Assembly (NCBI GenBank): GCA_002343185.1
Contig: DDRT01000022.1
Coordinates: 43,232 to 107,231, forward strand
Length of the DNA stretch: 64,000 nt
Direction of reading: 5' to 3'
From: Deltaproteobacteria bacterium UBA2409
GTDB taxonomy: Bacteria; Bdellovibrionota_C; UBA2361; DDRT01
In this document: positions 35,944 to 45,300 of the stretch, in pieces
Position numbering within the stretch: position 1 is the stretch's first letter
Layout: every line of letters starts with the position of its first letter
The notes under the pieces: model-generated
The model's input: only the letters and a program-made list of their open reading frames with translations
Databases searched by the model: none
Told to the model about the DNA's origin: nothing
Program-made: the position numbers and the translations under genes

Positions 35944-36276
35944 ATGGAGGCTGTCTCGCGAGAGCTGGTAATGCTGCAAACCTCTGATAGTAGAGTGCCG
36001 TTTGAAGAATGGCTAAGCAGTCTTAAAAGCAAAGCATATGAAAGTGCTGTGCTCGCGCGACTAGCTAGAATTGAAGATGGAAACTTTGGAGATCACAAAT
36101 CCGTCGGAGACGGCGTGTTTGAGCTCAGGATCCCCAAAGGGCCCGGATTAAGGGTTTATTATGGACTTGATGGTAAAACAATTGTGGTTTTAATCGGCGG
36201 TGGAGACAAAAGCTCTCAAGCTAAAGATATTAAAAACGCCAAAAAACTTTTTAAGGAGTATCTAAATGAGATCTAA
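35944..36276 (+). CDS. RelE/HigB-like toxin, addiction module killer protein
   Basis: A 110-residue protein of the RelE/ParE superfamily. The core FEEWLSSLKSKAYESAVLAR, then ARIEDGNFGDHKSVGDGVFELRI, GPGLRVYY and IVVLIGGGDKSSQAKDI is the pattern of HigB-type 'addiction module killer' toxins that pair with a downstream HTH antitoxin. They are mostly ribosome-dependent mRNA endonucleases. The ATG 35944 has a -10 hexamer 6 nt upstream; ATG 35971 (MLQTSDSRVPFEEW) is an alternative. It overlaps the antitoxin gene by 11 nt and lies within the polysaccharide locus. Confidence 0.88.
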   Translation: MEAVSRELVMLQTSDSRVPFEEWLSSLKSKAYESAVLARLARIEDGNFGDHKSVGDGVFELRIPKGPGLRVYYGLDGKTIVVLIGGGDKSSQAKDIKNAKKLFKEYLNEI

Positions 36277-36565
36277 ACCTTACCTCCCAATCTTACTTGA
36301 GCGCCTAAAGGATCCCGAATTTGCGGTCAATTACTTAACCGAAGTGATTCAACATGAAAATCAAGAGGCTTTTATGATTGCCCTGAGACACGTAATTGAG
36401 GCGAGACAAGAGAATATGACGGATCTTGCAGATGAGATAGGAATTACACGACAAGGACTCTATAAAACTCTCTCTGAAGAGGGGAACCCAAGACTCTCAA
36501 CCCTCAATCAACTGCTAAAATCTCTAGGAATGACCATAAAAATTACTGGCGATATAGCGGCATGA
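36266..36565 (+). CDS. HigA-like HTH antitoxin
   Basis: A 99-residue protein. From about residue 40 it has VIEARQENMTDLADEIGITRQGLYKTLSEEGNP, a helix-turn-helix with the RQGLYK recognition helix, and LSTLNQLLKSLGMTIKIT. The N-terminal LLERLKDPEFAVNYLTEVIQ is typical of the 'addiction module antidote' family. It should neutralise the upstream toxin and bind the operator at 35920-35935. Start ATG 36266 inside the toxin's 3' end. Confidence 0.88.
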   Translation: MRSKPYLPILLERLKDPEFAVNYLTEVIQHENQEAFMIALRHVIEARQENMTDLADEIGITRQGLYKTLSEEGNPRLSTLNQLLKSLGMTIKITGDIAA

Positions 36566-36593
36566 AAGTAGTCCGCTTGCTCAGTTGCGATTT

Positions 36594-37337
36594 CTAGACC
36601 TGCGCAAACCCAATATACGGATCAAAATCTAATCTTTTAATCTCAATATTTCGGTTCTTAAAGAACTCTAAGGTTGCTTGTGTCTCGCCTGGCCAGATCG
36701 GATTATCGAGTTCATCAAAAGCTATAATTGCTCCTTTTGGCATTCGTGGAACAAATGTCTCAAGAGCAACTTTTGTTGGCTCATAAAGATCAAAATCTAG
36801 AAATAATAATGAAACCATCACATGAGGGTTATCCTCTATAAATTTAGGTGCGGTTTCTCTTATATCTCCCTTAATAAGCCTCACCTTCTCCATATGACCT
36901 AAGAATCTATTATCATCGTGAATCTTTGATAGCTCCTGAAGCTCCTCAAAACACTGCGCTCTAAGATCCCCTTCTTTTGGTACATAAGAAGCACTTTTGT
37001 CCTTCTCGGAGATCCCTGTAAATCCCTCAAAGGTATCAAAACCATAAATCCTTCTCATTATGTTGTTTGGCTCAAGAATCGAGGAGAAATGAAGCCACGA
37101 GAATGTTCCAAAACCGTTATTAACCCCACACTCAACTATAGAACCTTTTACTGGAAGAATTAGTTTAAAGATCTCATATAAAGCTAAAAATCGTGTGACT
37201 CTTTGTCTTCTTACATATCGCGGAAACTCATCAAGTCTTGTTTCAAGGGTGTTTTTACTCTCAGAAAATTGAGTGGATATCCTAGGAAGGATTGTTTTTT
37301 CAACCTCGCTTCTAAATCCACCTGACGGTTCCTTCAT
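36594..37337 (-). CDS. TylF/MycF-like O-methyltransferase, copy 1
   Basis: A 247-residue SAM methyltransferase of the macrocin O-methyltransferase (TylF) family. Seen: VKGSIVECGVNNGFGTFSWLHF, IYGFDTFEGF, VRLIKGDIRETAPKFI, and the metal-binding LLFLDFDLYEPTKVALE followed by GAIIAFDELDNPIWPGET. TylF enzymes methylate deoxysugars. A second copy at 39786-40538 has two DNA blocks identical to this gene (36724-36799 and 36813-36927). The genes lie 3.2 kb apart in the same orientation, around the transketolase pair. It is divergent from the transketolase gene. Confidence 0.85.
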   Translation of the reverse strand: MKEPSGGFRSEVEKTILPRISTQFSESKNTLETRLDEFPRYVRRQRVTRFLALYEIFKLILPVKGSIVECGVNNGFGTFSWLHFSSILEPNNIMRRIYGFDTFEGFTGISEKDKSASYVPKEGDLRAQCFEELQELSKIHDDNRFLGHMEKVRLIKGDIRETAPKFIEDNPHVMVSLLFLDFDLYEPTKVALETFVPRMPKGAIIAFDELDNPIWPGETQATLEFFKNRNIEIKRLDFDPYIGFAQV

Positions 37338-37376
37338 AATAATGAATTTTGCCAGAGAATCAGGAAATGGTACAGT

Positions 37377-38168
37377 TTGAACCTTGTGCTAGCTAAAAGA
37401 GTCAGAATTCATGCCCTAAACATGACATCTAATGGCGGAAGTGCACATCTTGGCTCCTGCCTTAGCTGCGCTGAAATCCTCTCTGTTCTCTACCGAGATG
37501 TAATGCGAATTAATCCAAAAGATCCAACATGGAAAGAACGAGATTTATTTGTGATGAGCAAAGGTCATGCAGGTGCTGCTCTTTATGCAACCTTAGCTGA
37601 GTGTGGATTTTTCTCTGTTGATGAACTTCAAAATCATTATCAAAACGGCTCTATATTCTCTGGTCATGTCTCTCATAAAGGAATCCCTGGAGTTGAAGTT
37701 TCAACAGGCTCACTTGGTCATGGACTATCAATTGCAACAGGGATGGCTCTTTCTATTAGTAAGAAAAATGAGAATAGAAAAGTTTATTGTCTTCTTAGTG
37801 ACGGTGAATGTGACGAAGGAATGACGTGGGAAGCCGCACTTTTTGCAGCGCATCATAAACTATCAAATCTTTGTGCAATCATAGATTATAACAAAATTCA
37901 AAGCCTTGGTGATGTAAAAGATGTAATCAACCTTGAGCCTTTCTTGGATAAATGGCTTGCTTTTGGATTTGATGTACTTGAAGTTGATGGTCACTCAGAG
38001 AGTGAGCTCTTAGATGCTTTTAATAAAAAATCCTCAAAACCAAAATGCATAATCGCTCATACTATAAAAGGCAAAGGTGTTTCATTCATGGAAGGAAAGC
38101 TTTTGTGGCATTATAGAACTGCTAGGGGCGAAGAGTATGAGGCAGCCCTTAAGGAGCTTTCAAAATGA
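37377..38168 (+). CDS. Transketolase-like N-terminal (TPP-binding) subunit
   Basis: A 263-residue thiamine-pyrophosphate binding subunit. Conserved TPP features are LSDGECDEGMTWEAALFAAHHKLSNL (GDG...N type loop) and the earlier MSKGHAGAALYATLAECG and TGSLGHGLSIATGMAL. The start is TTG 37377 with AGGAAA 9 nt upstream (GTG 37386 possible). It overlaps its C-terminal partner by 4 nt. In glycan loci such split transketolases are thought to act on nucleotide-sugar-derived intermediates or supply branched sugars; the exact reaction is not certain. Confidence 0.9.
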   Translation: MNLVLAKRVRIHALNMTSNGGSAHLGSCLSCAEILSVLYRDVMRINPKDPTWKERDLFVMSKGHAGAALYATLAECGFFSVDELQNHYQNGSIFSGHVSHKGIPGVEVSTGSLGHGLSIATGMALSISKKNENRKVYCLLSDGECDEGMTWEAALFAAHHKLSNLCAIIDYNKIQSLGDVKDVINLEPFLDKWLAFGFDVLEVDGHSESELLDAFNKKSSKPKCIIAHTIKGKGVSFMEGKLLWHYRTARGEEYEAALKELSK

Positions 38169-39052
38169 GAGATGCCTTTATTGCTCAGCTATTAATTGAG
38201 GCTAAAGAAGACCCATCTATTATCTTAATTACTGGGGATTTGGGGTTTAAAGTTTTTGATGAGTTTAGAGAAACCCTTCCTAATCAGTTTTTAAATGCTG
38301 GAATAGCAGAGCAGAATATGATTGGACTTGCATCTGGGCTTGCTTTTGAAGGATGGAAACCCGTTGTTTATTCAATTGCAAACTTTCCATCTCTAAGAGC
38401 TCTTGAGCAGATCAGGAATGATGTTTGCTATCATAATTTGAATGTGAAAATTGTTTCTGTTGGAGCAGGCTTTAGTTATGGGCAGCTTGGAGCAAGTCAC
38501 CACGCAACTGAAGATATAAGTGCACTAAGAGTTATGCCAAATCTTAATGTCTTTTCTCCTGGAAGCACTTTTGAATCGATCAAATGCACAAGATTTATGA
38601 TTGAACAGAATGGGCCTGCATATTTGAGAATCGATAGGGGTGGCTCAAAAGATGACTCAAATGAAGACTTTAAGTTTGGCAATTCTAGAACTCTAAGAAA
38701 AGGAAAGGAGATAACTTTTTTTACTACTGGCGGGATCGTCTCTGAAGTTCTTATGGCTGCTAGTGAGCTTGATGCTTCAGTAGTTTCATTTCCAACAATC
38801 TCTCCTCTTGCACTCCCAAAAATCAATGAAAACGAGCTGATTGTGACTGTTGAAGAACACTCGATTAAGGGCGGATTCGGAAGTGCCATCCTAGAGGCTT
38901 TCAATGATAGTGGTATTAGATATAAACGTTTTCTTAGAATCGGGGTTCCAGGTGTATTCTCAGAGGTCGTTGGCGATCAGGATTATTTAAGAACACTATT
39001 TAAACTTGATAGTAATTCAATTATCGAAAGAGTCCGTGAAGCGCTTATTTGA
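38165..39052 (+). CDS. Transketolase-like C-terminal subunit
   Basis: A 295-residue protein of the pyrimidine-binding/C-terminal transketolase part. Seen: ITGDLGFKVFDEF, NAGIAEQNMIGLASGLAFEGW, GASHHATEDISALRVMPN, and SPGSTFESIKCTRF; the last third is the transketolase C-terminal domain. Together with the upstream subunit it would form one TPP-dependent active site at the interface. Start ATG overlaps the upstream stop (ATGA). The initiating sugar transferase begins inside its 3' end. Confidence 0.9.
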   Translation: MRDAFIAQLLIEAKEDPSIILITGDLGFKVFDEFRETLPNQFLNAGIAEQNMIGLASGLAFEGWKPVVYSIANFPSLRALEQIRNDVCYHNLNVKIVSVGAGFSYGQLGASHHATEDISALRVMPNLNVFSPGSTFESIKCTRFMIEQNGPAYLRIDRGGSKDDSNEDFKFGNSRTLRKGKEITFFTTGGIVSEVLMAASELDASVVSFPTISPLALPKINENELIVTVEEHSIKGGFGSAILEAFNDSGIRYKRFLRIGVPGVFSEVVGDQDYLRTLFKLDSNSIIERVREALI

Positions 39053-39716
39053 TCTCTTTAGTTCGTTGTTAGGTGTTCTTATCACTCTTCCAATAACTAT
39101 TCCTGCAATAATTGCCGTTTTTCTCCAAGACTTTAAGTCTCCTTTTTATCTAGGAAAAAGAGTTGGGGAGAATGGAAAAGAATTCTCGATGATAAAAATT
39201 CGCTCGATGATAGTTGGTGCTGATAAAACAGGCGTTGAATCAACCTCTTCAAACGATGAAAGAATTACTAAGATTGGTCAATTTGTAAGAAAATGGAAGT
39301 TAGACGAGCTCTCTCAGCTTCTAAATGTTATTAAAGGGGATATGAGCCTTGTTGGCCCAAGGCCAACAACTAAGACCAGCGCAGCTGAATTTTCTGATAA
39401 TGAAAAAAAAATTCTCTCCGTAAAACCTGGCATCACAGATTTTGCTTCAATAGTTTTTTCTGATGAGGGTGAGATTTTAAAGGGCTCGAAAGATCCTGAT
39501 GGAGACTACAATAAGTTAATCCGTCCATGGAAAAGTAAGTTAGGTCTTATTTATATCGATAATCAAAATCTTATACTGGATATCCAACTAATCCTCCTAA
39601 CTATTCTAAACTTCATAAATAGAAAATGTGCTCTTAAGATCATTAGCTCAAAAGTTCTAAGACTTAGTGGAGATAAAGAGCTGGCTGAAGTGTGCTTGAG
39701 GGAAAATTGCTTGTAA
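39036..39716 (+). CDS. Initiating sugar transferase (undecaprenyl-phosphate sugar-1-phosphate transferase)
   Basis: A 226-residue monotopic phosphoglycosyltransferase that begins lipid-linked glycan synthesis on undecaprenyl phosphate. GTG 39036 gives the standard start VKRLFDLFSSLLGV with one membrane segment. Core: FYLGKRVGENGKEFSMIKIRSM, RKWKLDELSQLLNVIKGDMSLVGPRPT, and KPGITDFASI. A longer frame exists but lacks family support. It overlaps the transketolase C-subunit by 17 nt, so the pathway for the sugar precursor and the initiating enzyme are linked. Confidence 0.9.
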   Translation: MKRLFDLFSSLLGVLITLPITIPAIIAVFLQDFKSPFYLGKRVGENGKEFSMIKIRSMIVGADKTGVESTSSNDERITKIGQFVRKWKLDELSQLLNVIKGDMSLVGPRPTTKTSAAEFSDNEKKILSVKPGITDFASIVFSDEGEILKGSKDPDGDYNKLIRPWKSKLGLIYIDNQNLILDIQLILLTILNFINRKCALKIISSKVLRLSGDKELAEVCLRENCL

Positions 39717-39785
39717 ACGCTTTTTAAACACAGCTATCCCGCTAGCATATTGATGTATATGCATCGTTCTTTGCCAAATTTCGAA

Positions 39786-40538
39786 CTAAACCCTTCCAAA
39801 CCCAATGTAAGGATCAAACTCAAGTCGCTTTATCTCTATATTTCTACCTTGAAGAAATTCTAGTGCTGCCCTGGTCTCACCGGGGAATATCGGATTATCA
39901 AGTTCATCAAATGCAATAATTGCTCCTTTTGGCATTCGTGGAACAAATGTCTCAAGAGCAACTTTTGTTGGCTCATAAAGATCAAAATCTAAGAACAAAA
40001 GACTAACCATCACATGAGGGTTATCCTCTATAAATTTAGGTGCGGTTTCTCTTATATCTCCCTTAATAAGCCTCACCTTCTCCATATGACCTAAGAATCT
40101 ATTATCATCGTGAATCTTTACTAACTCTAAAAGCTCATCATAACAGTGAGACTTAAGGTCACCCTCTTCAGGAACATAGGAGACTGTCTTATCTTTCTCA
40201 GTGATCCCTTTAAACCCCTCAAAGGTATCAAAACCATAAATTCTTCTCATTATGTTATTTGGCTCTAAGATAGATGAGAAATGAAGCCATGAGAATGTTC
40301 CAAAACCATTGTTAACCCCACACTCAACTATAGAGCCTTTTACTGGAAGAATTAGCTTAAAGATCTCATACAGAGCCAAAAATCTTGTTACTCTTTGTCT
40401 TCTTAAATATCGCGGGAACTCGTCAAGTCTTGTTTCAAGGGTGTTTTTACTCTCCGTAAATTGTGCTCCGATTCTTGGAGGGATTTTTCTCTCCATACCA
40501 CCTTTACTCATAATCATAAGACTGCCAGACTCGAGCAT
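39786..40538 (-). CDS. TylF/MycF-like O-methyltransferase, copy 2
   Basis: A 250-residue paralogue of the protein at 36594-37337. The middle (SKNTLETRLDEFPRY to the LDNP region) is almost identical, including the metal-binding DFDLYEPT and FDELDNP motifs; differences cluster at the N-terminus and in the segment after EGF. DNA blocks of 76 nt (39916-39991) and 115 nt (40005-40119) are identical to copy 1. The likely start is ATG 40511 (MSKGGMERKIPPRIG) rather than 40538. It is divergent from the ABC-F gene. Confidence 0.85.
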   Translation of the reverse strand: MLESGSLMIMSKGGMERKIPPRIGAQFTESKNTLETRLDEFPRYLRRQRVTRFLALYEIFKLILPVKGSIVECGVNNGFGTFSWLHFSSILEPNNIMRRIYGFDTFEGFKGITEKDKTVSYVPEEGDLKSHCYDELLELVKIHDDNRFLGHMEKVRLIKGDIRETAPKFIEDNPHVMVSLLFLDFDLYEPTKVALETFVPRMPKGAIIAFDELDNPIFPGETRAALEFLQGRNIEIKRLEFDPYIGFGRV

Positions 40539-40594
40539 TATGGTACAGCTTTTGGGAGTCTCGTCCTTAACAATTTTTTAGACTTTCTCTCGCC

Positions 40595-42274
40595 ATGATT
40601 CAACTTTCCAGAATTCATAAATCCTTTGGGGAACAAACCCTCTTTGATGAGGCTGATTTTGTTTTAAATAAAAAAGAACGCGTTGGGCTAGCAGGGAGAA
40701 ATGGTTCAGGTAAATCAACTCTATTTAAGATTATAACTGGAGCAGAACATCTTGAATCTGGAACACTAACAATCCCTCGTGGATACAAAATTGGGGAACT
40801 CTCTCAGTATTTAAGGTTCTCCTCCCCTACTATCCTTGCTGAAGCTGCTTTAGGTCTTCCAAAAGAAGAAAGAGACTTAACATATAAAGCAGAGATAATT
40901 TTAAATGGCCTTGGATTTAAAGAAGAAGAGTTCTCTCGTTCTCCAGACTCCTTCTCAGGGGGATTTCAAATAAGGATTAACCTTGCAAAGCTTCTTCTCT
41001 CAGAGCCAGACCTTCTTTTACTTGATGAGCCAACTAACTATCTTGATATTGTGACCTCTAGATGGCTCGCTGAAACTTTGAGATCTTGGGAAGGAGAGCT
41101 AATAATTATCACTCACGATAGAAGCTTCATGGATAGTGTAACAACTCACACTGCCCTTATTCACCGAGGTAAAATTAGAAAAGTTCAAGGTGGAACAGCA
41201 AAACTCTATGAACAAGTAGCCCTTGAAGAAGAGATCTACGAGAAAACAAGAGCTAATGAACAAAAAAAACGAGATGAAATTCAACGTTTCATAGACAGGT
41301 TTCGCGCAAAAGCAAGTAAAGCTGCTCTTGTTCAATCAAGAGTTAAAGCACTTGAGAAGATGGAAGTTAAAGAAGCTCTAACAGAGGAAGATTCTTTAGA
41401 GTTTAAATTTGCAGAGAAAGACTTTCATGGAAAAGTTCTTCTTGAAGCAAAAGGGCTTTCTTTTGGGTATGATACACCTTTATTTTCCGATCTCACCTTT
41501 TCAGTAGCAAAAACTGATCGAATCGGAATTATCGGGAAAAATGGAAAAGGAAAATCAACTCTTTTAAAGATCCTTGCTAGAGAGCTTAAGCCAAATAAAG
41601 GAGAAGTCACTACAAACCCTGCAACAGTTCTCTCCTATTTTGGTCAAACAAATGTTGAAAGACTTAATCTATCAAGAACCATAGAAGAAGAGATCACATT
41701 TGCTCAACCTAATCTTCATAGAACAAAGGTTAGAGCCATTTGCGGCACGATGATGTTTGAAGGAGATGCTGCTCTAAAGAAAATCTCTGTTCTATCAGGA
41801 GGCGAAAAAAGTAGAGTTCTTTTAGGAAAAATTATTGCGACCCCATCGAATTTGCTTTTACTTGATGAACCAACTAATCACTTAGATATGGATTCGATCG
41901 ATTCATTAATGGATAGTATTGAAGTTTTTAGTGGCGCAATTTTACTTGTTACTCATGATGAAGAGATTTTAAAGAAACTTTGTACAAGACTTATAGTCTT
42001 TCAAGGTGATAAGCCTTTTGTGTTTGAAGGTGGCTACGAATCATTCCTTGATAGAATCGGATGGGAAGAAGAAGGCCCACCGCCATCGGTAAAAAAAGTA
42101 AAAAAAGAAGCTCCCGTAAAAGAGCCTAAAAAGAAATCAATTAAATCTATCGAAGATAAGATCCTTAGACTTGAAGCAGAGCAAAAAACACTTTCTTTAG
42201 AATCACCAACTGAAGCTTTAAAGTGGTATGAGCTTCAAGGGGAGATTGATAAGTTGTATGAAGAGCTTGAATAA
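40595..42274 (+). CDS. ABC-F ATPase (translation factor type)
   Basis: A 559-residue soluble ABC-F. P-loops GRNGSGKST and GKNGKGKST, signatures FSGGFQIRINLAKLL and LSGGEKSRVLLGKII, and Walker B LLLLDEPTNYLD and LLLLDEPTNHLD. The interdomain linker is long and charged (EEEIYEKTRANEQKKRDEIQRF). The C-terminal 60 residues are Lys-rich and coiled-coil-like (KKVKKEAPVKEPKKKSIKSI), as in Uup/YheS relatives. It differs from EttA at 3.5 kb. TAGACT lies 10 nt before the ATG. Function in this organism is not known. Confidence 0.92.
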   Translation: MIQLSRIHKSFGEQTLFDEADFVLNKKERVGLAGRNGSGKSTLFKIITGAEHLESGTLTIPRGYKIGELSQYLRFSSPTILAEAALGLPKEERDLTYKAEIILNGLGFKEEEFSRSPDSFSGGFQIRINLAKLLLSEPDLLLLDEPTNYLDIVTSRWLAETLRSWEGELIIITHDRSFMDSVTTHTALIHRGKIRKVQGGTAKLYEQVALEEEIYEKTRANEQKKRDEIQRFIDRFRAKASKAALVQSRVKALEKMEVKEALTEEDSLEFKFAEKDFHGKVLLEAKGLSFGYDTPLFSDLTFSVAKTDRIGIIGKNGKGKSTLLKILARELKPNKGEVTTNPATVLSYFGQTNVERLNLSRTIEEEITFAQPNLHRTKVRAICGTMMFEGDAALKKISVLSGGEKSRVLLGKIIATPSNLLLLDEPTNHLDMDSIDSLMDSIEVFSGAILLVTHDEEILKKLCTRLIVFQGDKPFVFEGGYESFLDRIGWEEEGPPPSVKKVKKEAPVKEPKKKSIKSIEDKILRLEAEQKTLSLESPTEALKWYELQGEIDKLYEELE

Positions 42275-42388
42275 TTGGCTCACTATGTAACTAGTTGTTA
42301 AGTATCGAGAATAATTGGCTATATTCATTAAAATTCCCTTAAGGGTAGATCTAGAATGATGTTTGAAATAGATTAGTTCGCTTCAACT

Positions 42389-45300
42389 ATGGAGCATATT
42401 CAAACAAACACTGATCAACTTGCAGGATTATTCAGGTGCAATCCACGCATAAACTCAGAAAATGAGATCTCTGTTCCAAAAGATCTCGATGAATTCGCTT
42501 ATGTAATTCATCCTAAGTTTGGTGAAGGGAAAATACAAAAATTAGTTTCTGGAAATGCGCCGTTAGTAATAGTTGACTTTGCTGATGGTACAAAAAAGAA
42601 ACTTCAATTTTCTTTAGCCAATCTACAGTTCAAAACAAATCCTCCCCCCTATCAAGTGGACTCAATAGAACCTGAAGAATGTATAAAACCATTTAGTGGT
42701 CAGTATCTAGCTACTGGGGCTAATGTTGTTCATAGTGGAAGATTAGATCTTGGAGTAGGTGTTGTTATTGGAATTCAACCAAGTTCATTAAATGAGAATC
42801 AGTTTGTTGTTAAGGTTTCTTTTCCTTATGGATATCTTAGACCGATCATTCTATTAAATCAGGATGAGGGTGTCTTCTTTCTAGTCGATGACATAGAAGA
42901 CAGAAATCTACTATCAAGGTTGTTGTATCACCTAAAAGAATACTGCTCTCATAAGACTCAAAAAAGATACGAGCAGGCTAAAGGTGAACTAGAAGCTGCA
43001 TCCAATATTTTAGCAAATTGTCGAACAGTAGAGCTACAGGGCGAGAGAGAAGTTATCTCTGATCCAATAGATGATCTAATACTAGAGGATCCCGATCTGT
43101 TGATAAAAAGTAACCGAGGGCCTGCACCGATATTTCACCCAAGAAATCCTAAACCAAAAGTTGAGCCAGATTCTAAAATTTCAATAAATGATACTCCCCC
43201 AGAACTAGAACCAGACACTGCTAATTTAATAAAAACAGTTGTTGAGTTATGTCCGGAAGTACTTAAACGAGGGCATACTTTTGGTAATCTGTTAAGGAGA
43301 TCAAATTCTGGTTCAGTATTAAAAGATGTAAGTTTTGAAGATGCGTTATCAGCATTAGACGATAAAGTTTCACAGCAACTTCGTGATTTGCAAGATCAAT
43401 TAGGCGAGCGTCCGCATGGTAAAATTAAAGCTTTAAGAGAAGAGATAAAATACCTAGGAGTGATTCAAGTTTCCATTAAGAAGCTAGTTATACTTCAAGG
43501 AAACATAGACCAATCGCTGGTCGAAGAAACAAAAGCATATAAAGATTTTCTAAAACTATTTGAAGGAATAAAAGAACTTGCGAAATCGTTCCCAAATGAT
43601 CCTCCAGAGGCTCAAGAACTTGCACTCGTACTTTACAAGATTGTTGGAGGAAAAAGAGCTCCAACAAGAAATGAATCATTATTAGAACTTCCTGATGCTC
43701 TAGATCAAACAGATACATATCTAGATGCGCTTAGAAATTTTCTTGAAACTGCCGATTCACCCTACGAATTTCACAAAAATGTGAGGGGACTTCTAAAAAT
43801 AGCCTCAAGCCTCTCCAAAAAACTTTCTTCGAATATCATGACAGGTGTGCTCAAGAAGTATGAACGTGACATAGTTCTTTGGACTCTTTGTTCCTCTTTT
43901 TGTAAAAGATTTAAAGAACTTGCTACCCAAGAACCACTACTAAATCAACTTGGTAAAAGAGCTAAAAATATCAACATAACTCATGATAATTCCCTCGAAC
44001 ATTACCTTGCAGATCTAAATGTTGTTGCTCACGGAATAATTGATTCTGGAGCCAAAGATGAGCCACAATTTAAAAGACGAACGGAAGCAAACCAAGTTAT
44101 TGCATTCGTCGAGCGTGTTGCTAAAGAGCATGGTATCGAGCTTACGCATACTCCAAAACTTACAAATGAAGATGCTCTTAACAGTGCAGTTAGAATTTTA
44201 GCTTCTATAGCAAAAACTTTATCCATTCATACAAAAGATAAGAACTTACTCAATTCTCTCGTTGATGACACCGAAATTACTCCTTCTGTATTAGATGCTA
44301 AAAAATTAACAGAGGCCTATCTACTAGCTGCTCAGGTGGCTAGACGTTCTAAAAATCCGGAACAACAACATGTTGCTATTCAACTACTAAAGATCTGTCG
44401 CGATATGGCAGGCTCCACTATTGCTCTACCAAAACTTTCTGCTAGATTTGTACCTATTCAGTCAAATGAAAGATTAGATGCCGCATTAGCTAAAGCTAGA
44501 GGTGTAAGAGGCAAAATTCTAGCAGATACTGATTCAAAAGCTTCTGAAATTACAGATCCAATCATTGATTCAATATTGAAAGCAACAGCATCACTCCAAC
44601 CTGGAAGATATAAAAATAGAATTGAGCATGCTTGTGGAAAACATCTTGAGCAATCTGGCTCAGAGCAATACATAGGTAATTTAGAGGAGTTAAATAATCT
44701 CATTAAATCTGGGTTAGAGGCTCTAAGCGAAATTCAAAAAGAACTTCCTCAAATCGGACAAAGAAGAGTTCAAAAATATATCACCCAGCTAGAAAGTATT
44801 AGAAGTGCTCTCTCAAGAGGTAACATGATCACGTCTAGCTTTCCTTCTAAAGAGGCACTAGAAGAGCTCTGCACATTTTCATTTACTAAACACCAATATG
44901 AACTGCTCTGTGAGACATTTTTATATCCAACCACTCAGCATCGAAAATGGAATCATAAGTTAAGAATATTTAAAGCAATATTAGAAAATTGGGATGAAGC
45001 TACTCTAATTCTCCCAGATACTAGGGAAGCTTTAGAATTGTTAGGGCCAGATGTGAGCTTTGCTCAAATCGATCACAAAACAGTTCAAGGCGTATTCAGG
45101 CTTTTTGATGACTTTGATATCGCTCATCTTGGAGACAGCTCTCACTATGTACTAACAGAAAAGGGTAAAAAACTATTTAGCAGGCTAAAAGTACAAAGAA
45201 GTAGCACAGAAATTCTATCTGAGAATCTAACTAAAATTATTAAATCTAACCCAGCTAGCTTAATAGACTTAGCTGAAGGTTTTGGTACTAAAGACCCAGA

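Noticed and set aside
37377..39052. Housekeeping transketolase
   Set aside because: It is split, lies in a glycan locus, and overlaps the initiating sugar transferase, so a special role is more likely, though not proven.
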